A stretch of 20,434 bases of DNA, taken from the IMG/VR virus record IMGVR_UViG_3300004369_000195, positions 1-20,434 of that record; one strand, 5' to 3'. The translations under genes and the position numbers were made by a program. Source of the DNA: a virus. Positions 9,495 through 18,030 of this stretch are shown here, in pieces. The notes under the pieces are model-generated. The model did not search any database. It was given only the letters and a program-made list of their open reading frames with translations, and was not told the DNA's origin. Numbering within the stretch: position 1 is the first letter of the stretch; the number at the start of each line of letters is the position of its first letter.

Positions 9495-10319
9495 TTATAA
9501 TTTTTTAATTATATGTTTGTAAACTTCCATACCTTCGTCTGTTTTAAAGAAGGCTGCAAGTGCAGAGTAAGGATGCTCATCAAAAGGAACAGTCATTAAC
9601 TTTCTACCAGTTTCACCATATGTAAAAGTTCTCTGATCTGAAGATAATTTTAATATTCCTAAGTCTGTAGCTTTTATACCTACATTTCTAAGCTCAACGT
9701 TATCATCGTTGGCAAGCTCTAAAAATAATATAGGATTTTTCTTAGCAAAAACTAATCCATCTCTTTTAAGCTCGCTTGATGTTAACGTATCAACTCTACT
9801 TCCATACTCAACTCTTAATATAGCCTCTAAACTACTTATATCCATTTGTTTAGCCGCTAACAAAGCTTCAATTTCGTATTCCATGTAAGCAAGTTCGTTT
9901 ACAGATTCTTGCACTGGATTATACTCTTCATATACTTTATTTAGCGCTGGGTGATATAATGATAATAGTTTTTGAAGGTTTTGTTGTTCTTTTGGAACAG
10001 CTAATAATCCATCTCTAAAAATTATTCTACCTAATATATATTGACCTTTTTGATCATCAACAAAAGGTGAGTTTTGATTAGTAGCGTATCTAAGCTCTTT
10101 TTGCTCCCCTGTTTTTTCATCAAACCAAAGAAGAGGAGATCTTCTAGAGTTTTTTGATGGTAAGGTAAATACTAAAGGTGATTTACCTTGTTTTAATTGA
10201 TATAATCTATCTTTAATTTCCCAGCTTGGTTTAGCTGGTTTTTGAACTACAGTGTTTTTCACGGTAGTTGATTGAAGTGCAACCTCAATAGTTTCTTCTG
10301 CTTTAGCTTTTTTAGCCAT
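9495..10319 (-). CDS. Conserved phage protein of unknown function after capsid gene
   Basis: This 274-residue protein has a low-complexity basic and Thr/Val-rich N-terminus (1-30) and then a folded part. Notable segments are SPLLWFDEKTGEQKELRYAT (61-80), ILGRIIFRDGLLAVPKEQQN (95-114), and a helical stretch with ISSLEAILRVEYGSRVDTLT (161-180). The closing region has DLGILKLSSDQRTFTYGETG (219-238) and YSALAAFFKTDEG (251-263). I recall similar proteins beside the capsid gene in marine phages, but I know of no assigned role. Candidates are a capsid-associated, head-closure or cargo protein; none is supported by a motif. No membrane segment is present. Terminator-like hairpins flank the gene on both sides, so its dose may be set separately from that of the capsid protein. 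Confidence 0.75.
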   Translation of the reverse strand: MAKKAKAEETIEVALQSTTVKNTVVQKPAKPSWEIKDRLYQLKQGKSPLVFTLPSKNSRRSPLLWFDEKTGEQKELRYATNQNSPFVDDQKGQYILGRIIFRDGLLAVPKEQQNLQKLLSLYHPALNKVYEEYNPVQESVNELAYMEYEIEALLAAKQMDISSLEAILRVEYGSRVDTLTSSELKRDGLVFAKKNPILFLELANDDNVELRNVGIKATDLGILKLSSDQRTFTYGETGRKLMTVPFDEHPYSALAAFFKTDEGMEVYKHIIKKL

Positions 10320-10339
10320 GATATAATAAAATTAAATAG

Positions 10340-10386
10340 TTTAAAAATAAAACCTTGAGGTCACAAAGTGCGACCCCAAGATTTTT
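10340..10386 (-). terminator. Intrinsic terminator after major capsid gene
   Basis: On the minus-strand transcript, AAAAUCUUGGGGUC pairs with GACCUCAAGGUUUU (plus positions 10372-10385 and 10349-10362). All 14 positions can pair if two G-U type wobbles are allowed, around a 9-base loop. A U-rich run (AUUUUUA) follows at once. It starts 17 bases after the capsid stop. The 23 bases between the U-run and the next start are too few for a full promoter, so the downstream genes probably depend on read-through. That would make this a partial terminator that keeps capsid mRNA in excess. Confidence 0.75.
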
Positions 10387-10402
10387 AAATAATTACTAGA
10401 TA

Positions 10403-11863
10403 TTAAAATCCAGTAGTTTTGTTAAATAATACAAAGTTGTTAGCACCTTGAACACATAAACATCTTTCAGATAAGAAGTTTACATTCATTTCATCTACTT
10501 CACTTGTATAGTTTCCACCAACAGATCCAGTCACCCAAGACTTCAAACGACGATCGTCAGCTTCAGAAGCTCGGTAACGAACATGTAAGAAAGGTCTTTG
10601 AATATTTTGACCTAAAATTTGATCGTAAACAGTTGAAGTTCCAGCTGGTACTAAAACACCTAAAGTAGTTCCAGTTACTCCAGCAGTTGTAGAATCATTC
10701 AAATATTTCCAATCAGTTTTATAAAAGTCATAAGATCCTCTACGGAAACCAGAGAAGCCTAAGTTAAGTGCCATATCTTCTGAATTTTCAAATACTCCAT
10801 AAGAAGTACCTCCAGCTCCATAAGAATTTTGAGCAGCCAACATTAAGTCAATATCTAGAGAAGTAGCACGATTCAAGAAAAGCATATTTTCTTCAATAGC
10901 ACCTTGCTTGTCTAGCTCGGCTAAAATATCATCAAACTCTAGAATTCCTTCCGAACCAGCAGTAGTATCAGCAAAATCAGGATCGTTGTAAACAAGACCT
11001 CTGCTTTCAATAGCAGCAAAAAGACCTTCAGACCCAGTATAACCAGCAGTAGCAGCAGCTCCAGTTGAATCAGAAACAGCTTCAATCATCGACATTTCTA
11101 AATAGTCTTCAAAACGAATACGCGCTTCGTGCTCAGATTTTAAATACCAAAGATATCCTCCAGTTCCAGCTTCAGTAGTAACTTCAACCCATCCAATTTG
11201 AGCAACATCAGAACCATTGATATTGTATTTGTCTCTTAGAATAATAGGTTTGTTACTAAACTGAGTAAACTTAGCGTCAACAGATTTTTCTACAGTTCCG
11301 CTTCCTTTTTTGTATTCAGAACCATAAACAAAAACTTTAACACCAGTTTTAGCTCCTGGAGTACCAGCGTCATAAATAGCGCTTAAGTCAGCAGCTCCAT
11401 AAGGTGCAACTGTAATAGTTGTAGCAGTACCATTACCACCAGTTGTAACTCTAGCTTTAACTACAGTTCCTTGGTAAGCAATAACAATAGTGTTACCAGT
11501 GTTTATTAATGCAGCTTTTTGCGCAGCTGTTTGAGCTCCAGCAACTCCAGCAGCATCATCAACAAAAGTAACAAGATTAGTCTCGTCTAATACAACAGAA
11601 CAATCTTCAAACGCAATGTGAAGACGCCCTTGCTCAGACCAAACTACTTGATCAGAAGCCATAGGCATTTCAGCGCCTACCATTCTTAAAAATCCAGATA
11701 CAGTACGATTACCATATCGCTCTACCTCTTTTTCATACACTTCAGGTAGAAATTGTTGTGTAAAATCCATGTCATTTAGAGACAAATAGTTGTCACCAAA
11801 TAGACCTTTTATAGGGCGCGGAGTTACGTGATTTAACTCAGCACCAGTTCCAGCAAATGCCAT
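10403..11863 (-). CDS. Major capsid protein (HK97-like fold expected)
   Basis: This 486-residue protein is the main shell subunit by position (after the scaffold-like gene, before a terminator) and by sequence pattern. The N-terminus has an extended arm followed by DMDFTQQFLPEVYEKEVERY (31-50). A beta-rich stretch at about 95-185 has alternating Gly, Thr and Val, perhaps an insertion or extended loop domain. A long amphipathic segment YLWYLKSEHEARIRFEDYLE (237-256) fits a spine helix. The C-terminal part has RPFLHVRYRASEADDRRLKS (423-442) and ends in FLSERCLCVQGANNFVLFN (463-481). These resemble capsid proteins of crAss-like phages as I remember them. Pairs such as C468/C470 are visible. Its G+C looks higher than its neighbours by eye, as expected for a strongly translated gene. 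The leader is A/T-rich without a Shine-Dalgarno. Confidence 0.85.
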   Translation of the reverse strand: MAFAGTGAELNHVTPRPIKGLFGDNYLSLNDMDFTQQFLPEVYEKEVERYGNRTVSGFLRMVGAEMPMASDQVVWSEQGRLHIAFEDCSVVLDETNLVTFVDDAAGVAGAQTAAQKAALINTGNTIVIAYQGTVVKARVTTGGNGTATTITVAPYGAADLSAIYDAGTPGAKTGVKVFVYGSEYKKGSGTVEKSVDAKFTQFSNKPIILRDKYNINGSDVAQIGWVEVTTEAGTGGYLWYLKSEHEARIRFEDYLEMSMIEAVSDSTGAAATAGYTGSEGLFAAIESRGLVYNDPDFADTTAGSEGILEFDDILAELDKQGAIEENMLFLNRATSLDIDLMLAAQNSYGAGGTSYGVFENSEDMALNLGFSGFRRGSYDFYKTDWKYLNDSTTAGVTGTTLGVLVPAGTSTVYDQILGQNIQRPFLHVRYRASEADDRRLKSWVTGSVGGNYTSEVDEMNVNFLSERCLCVQGANNFVLFNKTTGF

Positions 11864-11882
11864 AATTTTAAATTTTTAGTTG

Positions 11883-13079
11883 TTATTTTCTAATTTTCAT
11901 TTTTAATTTAGAAGTATCAACACCATTAACAGATCTTACTGTCCAACCGTTAGAAGTCGTAGTTTTTTCATGGCCCCGTCTCGGTTCCATATCTACATTT
12001 TTAGCTCTAGCAACACTAGATTTTATAGCATCGGCTTTGCCTTGCTCATAAAAGTGTTGTGCTATAGCGTCAGGATTCATAGCGGTGAACAAAGACTTGT
12101 GATAACCTTTAGCATCAGACATTTCATTTTTATCATTTAAGAACTTCTTAACAAAATTATTAATGTCGCTTTGTGTGTTTTTCACATTGTCTACGTCTTT
12201 AACGTTAAAACGATATTTTTTGTCTCCAACAGAATATTCAAAACCTTTGAAATCGTTGTTGAACAAATCGTTTGTTTTCTTTAAAAACGTATTCTTTTGT
12301 TGTTCTGCAACTTTAGTTGACTCTTCGTTTTCTTTATTGTAGCGGTTGAAAAACTCAACTGCTTTTTGCTGCTCAGGCGTAAGCCTAGAACCAGCTTTTA
12401 TTTCGTCATAATATTTAGACTTTAAGCTTTCCATGTGGTTTTGAGCTTTCGCAAGCTCTTCCTTGTAAGCTATTTTTCTTTTTCTTACATCTCTTTCGTC
12501 ATCTAGCTCTTCATCATAACTAAAATCTTCCATTAACAAGTCGATGTCTTCTTTGTCTAAATGTGGTTTTGTGGTTTCGTAATATTCTCTTAATAACTGT
12601 TCGTTATTTAATTTAGAATAATCTTGGTTTAATTTAACATAATCTTCAAGAGTTCCGCCAGTGTCATTCATAAAGTCTACAACTTTTTGAATATTTTCTG
12701 GTAAATCAACTCCAGTTTGTTTTTGCTCTTCAATAGCTTCAGCAATATCCTCTGTTAATTGCTCTGTTTGCTCTTGTACTTCTTCTTCAGTAATTTCTTC
12801 AACTACCGGTGTTTCACTCCGCACATCTTCAACACGCTGCTCGGTGTTTTCTTCAACCACTTCTTGCAATTCCAAGTTGGTTTCTTCCCCGCTTTCTGTG
12901 CTTTCGTCTGTGCCGCGTAACACGCCTGCATCTGCGCTTTGTTCTTGAACGGCATCTTGATTTGTTTTGTTTAGTTTACTTAAATCAACCTTTATTACAC
13001 CATCTTCTTGTGTAACGGGTTTTGGCGCTTCTTGTTGCACCTCTTCAACTAAAGAATCTTTAATTTCTTCGTTTTCCAT
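11883..13079 (-). CDS. Putative capsid scaffolding protein
   Basis: This 398-residue protein has no recognisable enzyme motif but has the properties of a scaffold. It has a very acidic, Glu/Gln-rich and probably disordered N-terminal part (about 1-125), helical charged segments (about 145-275), and a basic C-terminus ending TSKLKMKIRK (389-398). A basic C-terminal tail is the capsid-binding element of many phage scaffolds. The gene sits between portal and major capsid genes, the usual scaffold slot. It starts 42 bases after the portal stop and ends 19 bases before the capsid start. A protease fused at the N-terminus, as in some scaffolds, is not visible. An alternative is a minor head protein; function rests on context and composition. 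Confidence 0.6.
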   Translation of the reverse strand: MENEEIKDSLVEEVQQEAPKPVTQEDGVIKVDLSKLNKTNQDAVQEQSADAGVLRGTDESTESGEETNLELQEVVEENTEQRVEDVRSETPVVEEITEEEVQEQTEQLTEDIAEAIEEQKQTGVDLPENIQKVVDFMNDTGGTLEDYVKLNQDYSKLNNEQLLREYYETTKPHLDKEDIDLLMEDFSYDEELDDERDVRKRKIAYKEELAKAQNHMESLKSKYYDEIKAGSRLTPEQQKAVEFFNRYNKENEESTKVAEQQKNTFLKKTNDLFNNDFKGFEYSVGDKKYRFNVKDVDNVKNTQSDINNFVKKFLNDKNEMSDAKGYHKSLFTAMNPDAIAQHFYEQGKADAIKSSVARAKNVDMEPRRGHEKTTTSNGWTVRSVNGVDTSKLKMKIRK

Positions 13080-13121
13080 GATAAAATATTATATAATTAC
13101 TATTAGTTATTATCACCTGGG

Positions 13122-15542
13122 TTATAGTGAACCTAAATCAAATCCACTGCCTAATATATCATTCCCAGATGATTCAAAGTTTTTTGGCGGTAGATCGTTT
13201 TTTCTTTGAGCTATAAGTTCGCTTTGCTGTGTAGCTTGTATTTTAGTTCTTTCGTCTTTTCTATCTTCTTTCATTTTATCTTTTCCAGATAAAACTTCAC
13301 CCTGCTGTTTTTGAAGCTGCATGTTAATTTGAAACTCATAAGCCATTAATTGTTTTTTCAACTCAGCTTCTCTCATTAACTTTTCTGTTTCAAAATTAGA
13401 TTTAGCTTGCTCTAACTGTATTTTACTTTGGGTAAGAGCATTTTGCTTTTGAACCTCTAATTGAGCAGCAACTTGCTGTGACTGTTGATTAGCTTGTGCT
13501 TGAGCTTGAATATTTTGCTGTTGAATCAACTGGTCGCGCTCCATTTTCTTTTTACGCCTAAGCTTTAAAAGTGCGTTAGCTAACTTTATGTTTTTGACCT
13601 CTCTAACATCAATAGCATCTTCTAGGTCTATAGATTTTTGGGCTATAGCCATTTGTATGTTGTTTTCTAGTACAGCTTTTTCTTCTTCGTCTGGTTGCAA
13701 CTCTATAAATATACCAAAGTCATACAAGTGTAATTCACTTAATTCATCTAATGTAGCTACGTTGTGAACACCTATTTGCTGTATAAACGCATCTTTTGTT
13801 GGTGAATATTCTAATATATCTGATATTCTAAGCGATAAATTTTCTGCTAAGTCAGATGTTATAAATAAACCACCAGTTAGTATGTGTCTTGTAGCTGTGT
13901 TTGAGTTAGCAGCCGCGAGTTTTTGCACGCCAACTAAAGCATCTTTCGAAGGTGTACTACCATCTCTAGCTTCATTAAGACCCGTCACGTCGCGAATCAT
14001 CTGCAAATAATAGTTATATGTATTTATAAGCTGAGGTATTTTATTACCACCAGATCCACTTGCTATTTCTTGAATAGGTACTTTACCTGGGTTTAAATCA
14101 CCTTCTTGTGTAAATGATCTACCAATTACAGAACCTGTTTGAAAGAACATATTTAACGCTTCTTGAGGGTTGTAATTAGTTCCATTACCAAGATCAACTT
14201 CAGCTAAACCATCAGCGTCTAAATAAACACCATCTGGCACCATACGTGATAATACTTGCTGCAGTTTCAAATGTGTTAATTGAATCATATCAGCAAAACC
14301 AGTTATACGGCTAACCAATGACTCAATCTGTCCTTTATACATACGAGGCGCGCATATACTATAGTTCATTTTAACTTTAGTAAAATCACTTTTTGGTCTT
14401 AGCATATTTTTAGCCATTTCCCATTTAAGCAGCTTATCTGTACCTAAAACTAAAACACCTTCATATAAAACTTCTAAAGATCTACCAATTTTTTGTATAC
14501 CATATTGTTCTAGTATCTCTTGTGGTGGATTAAATTGATCATCTTTTATTAATATCTTTTCAGCGCCAGTAGCAGATTCTTTAACTTTATATACTTCATT
14601 CATATATGTCTTGTAGTTGAAGTATAATATTTGAACGGTGTTAGAATCTGTTTCGTCGTAATTAGCTATTGTTCTATCGTAAAAGCCATTGTTTTGAAAC
14701 GATGTCTTACTAATATCTTCTAGTTGATCATCTGTTAACTCTGGAAATTGCTTTTTAAGCTCGTTGATATGAACTGATTTTATTTCACCAACATAATATA
14801 TGTCGTCAAAATATGGAGATTCTGTGTAAGAATAAACCATATAAGCTGGATCAACATAATCAACAACAACACCTTCTGATTGTGTAAATCTATTTTTAAC
14901 AGCACCAATACCTATGGTGGTTAAATCGTAATTAACTCTTTTTCTAGTTAAATCGTATTTATTACCTTCTAACAAAACATTAATAGCTTGTTCTTGAGCT
15001 ATTTCAATGTTCTGCTTATATGTAAGCTGCATGTGCAACTCAAGTTCTTCTTTTGTTTCTGGTAAAGTAGCTGGATTATTTTCAAATAAATTAATACCTA
15101 AATTTTCTTGTACGTATTCGTTTATTTGTTTCGTTTGCATATCACGAATAATAGATTCCATATATGCAGTTCTCTTGCCAACACCGTAAGGATCTTGTGA
15201 GTATGCGCTTATATCAAAAGCTCTCTCAGATATACCATTAACAACAATATCAACAAACTTAGGTATAATAGGTACTGGTTTCCAGTCTAAATTCAAATAA
15301 GATAAATCACCGTTTATAGATAATTCGTCTTTGTATTTTTGTATACTCTGCTCTCCACGAGCGTATAATCTCAACCTATGAAAAGTATTTTGATTACTTT
15401 TATATCTATTAACACCGTTAGTAGATTTAAACCATTCATCTTGAATAGCTCTACCAACTTTTAAGCCATACTCGAAAGAGGCTTTTTCTTGATCACTAGC
15501 AACTTGACTAGGAAAAAAACTTTTTACAACTGACTCAGCCAT
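13122..15542 (-). CDS. Portal protein with Gln-rich C-terminal coiled coil
   Basis: This 806-residue protein would form the dodecameric channel at the capsid vertex, through which DNA enters and leaves. The N-terminal part holds the conserved block YKSNQNTFHRLRLYARGEQS (47-66) and then DWKPVPIIPKFVDIVVNGIS (86-105). The core has the mixed alpha/beta pattern of portals. From about residue 660 the protein becomes a long, highly charged, Gln-rich helix (to about 780). Its opening KLRRKKKMERDQLIQQQ would suit the inner barrel of crAss-like and P22-like portals. The size matches crAss-like portals. The gene starts 2 bases after the terminase stop with A-rich leader, so the two are probably translated from one message. 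Identification is strong from size, neighbours and tail architecture; I did not trace individual portal domains. Confidence 0.85.
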   Translation of the reverse strand: MAESVVKSFFPSQVASDQEKASFEYGLKVGRAIQDEWFKSTNGVNRYKSNQNTFHRLRLYARGEQSIQKYKDELSINGDLSYLNLDWKPVPIIPKFVDIVVNGISERAFDISAYSQDPYGVGKRTAYMESIIRDMQTKQINEYVQENLGINLFENNPATLPETKEELELHMQLTYKQNIEIAQEQAINVLLEGNKYDLTRKRVNYDLTTIGIGAVKNRFTQSEGVVVDYVDPAYMVYSYTESPYFDDIYYVGEIKSVHINELKKQFPELTDDQLEDISKTSFQNNGFYDRTIANYDETDSNTVQILYFNYKTYMNEVYKVKESATGAEKILIKDDQFNPPQEILEQYGIQKIGRSLEVLYEGVLVLGTDKLLKWEMAKNMLRPKSDFTKVKMNYSICAPRMYKGQIESLVSRITGFADMIQLTHLKLQQVLSRMVPDGVYLDADGLAEVDLGNGTNYNPQEALNMFFQTGSVIGRSFTQEGDLNPGKVPIQEIASGSGGNKIPQLINTYNYYLQMIRDVTGLNEARDGSTPSKDALVGVQKLAAANSNTATRHILTGGLFITSDLAENLSLRISDILEYSPTKDAFIQQIGVHNVATLDELSELHLYDFGIFIELQPDEEEKAVLENNIQMAIAQKSIDLEDAIDVREVKNIKLANALLKLRRKKKMERDQLIQQQNIQAQAQANQQSQQVAAQLEVQKQNALTQSKIQLEQAKSNFETEKLMREAELKKQLMAYEFQINMQLQKQQGEVLSGKDKMKEDRKDERTKIQATQQSELIAQRKNDLPPKNFESSGNDILGSGFDLGSL

Positions 15543-15544
15543 AT

Positions 15545-17755
15545 TTATTTCATTATTTTTGATATATTCCCGCTGTTAGTATATCTAGCGATTTTTATAT
15601 TTATTGGTTCTTTTTCTATTTTAGCTACAGGTCTATATAAATGTCTATTACAAGCCATTATAGCTAAACCAGAACTTATAGCAGCATCAAACTTTGTTCT
15701 TTTATTTATGTCGAACTTAGCCCAATCATTTAGTGTTTTATTAAAATACATATCTCCATATTGAGCATCTGATTTTAATCCAACATATTTATCTATGTAA
15801 GATTCTATAGCAGCTGCGTGAGCTTGCTTTATATCCTCACTTGAGTTAGGTATACCACCTATTTCTTTTTCAGCTATGGATAATTTATTCCAAAGCTTAT
15901 CAGGTCTATTCATTGAATAACCTCTATAACCTCTTCTTTTTAAATAATACAAAAGTCTTGGTTTGTTATTTTCAGCAAGCAAAGGCATACCGTAAAAAAC
16001 TAAAGCCATTAAAACGTCTTCAAAAAACATTTCAGCTGTTTGTGGCCTAGCTATGTATTCTAGAAAAAACGAGTTTGGTGGCGCGTCTTCCATACTAAAC
16101 TTAGTTAAACCGTGTAAAGCACCTTTAGATCCTTTGCCGTCTACTGTTCCAGATATATCGTAACTATCACAACCAAAAGCACCTATATGTTCATTACCAG
16201 GGTGCTTAATACCGTTTTTTATTATTTGTTTATTTTGTAAATCATAACTAGGAACCCAAGTTATATTGAAATTACCGTTTGGATTTGGTACAAATTTAAC
16301 TCTAGTATCTTTTACACCATTTTCCCACTGAAACGTTCCAGTTGTAATAACACTTGTATTTCTTAAATCTTCGTTATAATCTATTTGTTCGTATATTTTA
16401 ACTAAGTTAAATATACTATTTTTAGTTTCGTCTCTAAAAGCGTGCTCTTCAGTTCTTGGAAACTGTCTGTAAAATTCGTTTAAAGCGTCTTGATCGCTTC
16501 TAAGACCATCTGCTTCATTATCCCAGTGTTCTATAACACCTACGTCAATTAACTCGCCGTGTGGTCCTTCAACTGCTTCTTCCGGAGTATCGAAAACAGG
16601 GTGTCCATAAGAATCAATGAATCCCTCGTAGTTCCACTCCATAGGTATGAACAAAGAATATAGTCCTGAGCTAGTCTGTCCATTCCTGTTTCGTTTAGTA
16701 ACATCGGAGTTGTAATATAATTTTTTAAAATTTTCTCCACCTTTATCTAAAGCATTTGACGTTGATCCCATCATGCACTTACCTATAACCCTAGAACCTA
16801 GTCTTAAACAAGTTTTTGTTACACGCCAGTTATTTAATATGTTATCAGGTCTTTCCCACTTACCACTTTCATCGTGAACTAGTAAAGCTAATTTTTCACC
16901 ATCATAACTATTGTCACCTGTATTTTTCCAGTCAATAGTTGTATCTAATCCTTCTAATATTTCTTGCTCTTGCTTTGCTTGTATTGACTTTTTTGTGAGT
17001 CTTGAAGCTGGTATTCTATAGGCAAGTTCTGTTTTTGGACGGTCCATACCGTCTTGTATTGGTTTAAAGAAGAAGGGGTAATTAACTGATATTGGTACGA
17101 CTTTGTCTGTAAACATTTTCTTAGCATCGGCACCAGACTTAGACAAGATACCGTACCGTGCGTCTGATGTAATTGTTGCCAAATTAACGGTTTCTGCTGA
17201 AGACATAAATGAAAATCCGGAACGACGGTTTTTAAGGTAACACATTCCGTAACAGCGTGAGTCGGCTTTACAAGCTTCCCAGAATATAAAGAATAGTCTG
17301 TTTGCTTCTCTAAACTCTGGCTTCCCAACATCAATCTTGGACCACTGCAAGTACATAAAGTGAGTGCCAGTAATGTAAGTAGCCACGCCTCTATTATAGA
17401 ACCAATGACCTTCTTCTCGTTTTTTAAACTCATTGTCAATGTAATTTTCCCATTTAGCTTTAAATTCATCTGGATAATCTCTCCATTCAAATATACTATT
17501 GATGTTTTTAAGCTCTTTAGGGTACTCTTTAGCTTCCCACCTATCGTTACCTTTAATTAAATTTTTCGGCGCCTTAGGTAGCGCTATTTTAAGACCTTGT
17601 ATTTCGTATATTTCACCTATTTGACCTGTCTTACTAATAACTACAATATCATTTTCTTTGTTGTAGCCATAATTCCATTTTTTAGATTTATTAAGTCTAT
17701 TTAATGTATTTATTTTTACAGGTTCAATTATTTTATATAAACTCTGCTTATACAT
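15545..17755 (-). CDS. terL: Terminase large subunit (packaging ATPase-nuclease)
   Basis: This 736-residue protein is the motor that pumps and cuts phage DNA at the portal. The ATPase domain has a variant Walker A (KNRRSGFS, 175-182), a Walker B (LALLVHDE, 289-296, with D295 and E296) and the coupling motif GSTSNAL (330-336). The RNase H-like nuclease has D530 in HIGAFGCDSYD, E595 in PLLAENNKP, and D690 in RTKFDAAISSGLA, a plausible metal triad. The length matches the 700-750 residue terminases of crAss-like phages. The ATG at 17755 shares one base with the stop of the preceding gene (TAATG) and has a perfect AAGGAGGT seven bases upstream, so translational coupling and strong initiation are likely. 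No frameshift or missing motif was noted. Catalytic residue assignments are by eye. Confidence 0.93.
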   Translation of the reverse strand: MYKQSLYKIIEPVKINTLNRLNKSKKWNYGYNKENDIVVISKTGQIGEIYEIQGLKIALPKAPKNLIKGNDRWEAKEYPKELKNINSIFEWRDYPDEFKAKWENYIDNEFKKREEGHWFYNRGVATYITGTHFMYLQWSKIDVGKPEFREANRLFFIFWEACKADSRCYGMCYLKNRRSGFSFMSSAETVNLATITSDARYGILSKSGADAKKMFTDKVVPISVNYPFFFKPIQDGMDRPKTELAYRIPASRLTKKSIQAKQEQEILEGLDTTIDWKNTGDNSYDGEKLALLVHDESGKWERPDNILNNWRVTKTCLRLGSRVIGKCMMGSTSNALDKGGENFKKLYYNSDVTKRNRNGQTSSGLYSLFIPMEWNYEGFIDSYGHPVFDTPEEAVEGPHGELIDVGVIEHWDNEADGLRSDQDALNEFYRQFPRTEEHAFRDETKNSIFNLVKIYEQIDYNEDLRNTSVITTGTFQWENGVKDTRVKFVPNPNGNFNITWVPSYDLQNKQIIKNGIKHPGNEHIGAFGCDSYDISGTVDGKGSKGALHGLTKFSMEDAPPNSFFLEYIARPQTAEMFFEDVLMALVFYGMPLLAENNKPRLLYYLKRRGYRGYSMNRPDKLWNKLSIAEKEIGGIPNSSEDIKQAHAAAIESYIDKYVGLKSDAQYGDMYFNKTLNDWAKFDINKRTKFDAAISSGLAIMACNRHLYRPVAKIEKEPINIKIARYTNSGNISKIMK

Positions 17756-18030
17756 TATCTAGACCTCCTTTCCGCAAAACCACTAAAAGTTTTTTTATTT
17801 TCTTCTTTTGGTTTATTCTCTAAAACAGCCTCTTCTTCTTGTATTCTTGTCAATATCTCAAAAGCGTCAAATATAGCTAGTTTTTTAGTCGCAGCAGCAT
17901 TTTTAAGTCTATCAGCTGAAACATCATCTTCTGTATTAGTAATGATTTTTTCTTCAGCAACTTTTATTAATTCCTCAACTGCTTTGTGACCAGCTTGGAT
18001 TATACTCTTTTTCGTTTCCTTGATATTCAT
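17755..18030 (-). CDS. Putative terminase small subunit
   Basis: This 91-residue protein is mainly helical, with an acidic middle (TEDDVSADRLKNAAATKKLA, 33-52) and a Lys/Glu-rich flexible end finishing FAERRSR. It has no clear helix-turn-helix and is short for a small terminase. It lies directly before the large terminase and shares the TAATG junction with it, the position in which the DNA-recognition subunit is normally found. Its start is the only ATG in frame. It lies inside the end of the GroES-like gene, giving a 56-base overlap in a different frame, and is preceded by ACAATTAAAT. The last codons include AGG AGG, which double as the Shine-Dalgarno of the large terminase. The function is inferred mainly from position. 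Confidence 0.5.
   Translation of the reverse strand: MNIKETKKSIIQAGHKAVEELIKVAEEKIITNTEDDVSADRLKNAAATKKLAIFDAFEILTRIQEEEAVLENKPKEENKKTFSGFAERRSR
17763..17770 (-). promoter_or_regulatory. Perfect Shine-Dalgarno of the large terminase
   Basis: The minus strand reads AAGGAGGT here, 7 bases before the terminase ATG. It lies inside the last codons of the preceding gene. No other start in the window has such a site; the others have A/T-rich leaders. Confidence 0.8.

Noticed and set aside
13080-13121. TATAAT-like hexamer in the portal-scaffold gap as a promoter
   Set aside because: The gap is almost pure A/T, no matching upstream element is visible, and Bacteroidota promoters use a different -7 motif (TAnnTTTG), which I did not find.
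12809-13209. Two plus-strand open frames of 68 and 80 codons near the portal-scaffold junction
   Set aside because: They are antisense to strongly supported genes, with Ser/Leu/His-rich composition typical of the complement of Glu/Gln-rich coding sequence.
16954-17490. A 178-codon open frame on the minus strand, offset within the large terminase gene
   Set aside because: It overlaps the conserved ATPase domain entirely, has unlikely composition (runs of Cys, Leu, Gln and Ser), no leader of its own, and no recognisable protein pattern. It is most likely a shadow frame.
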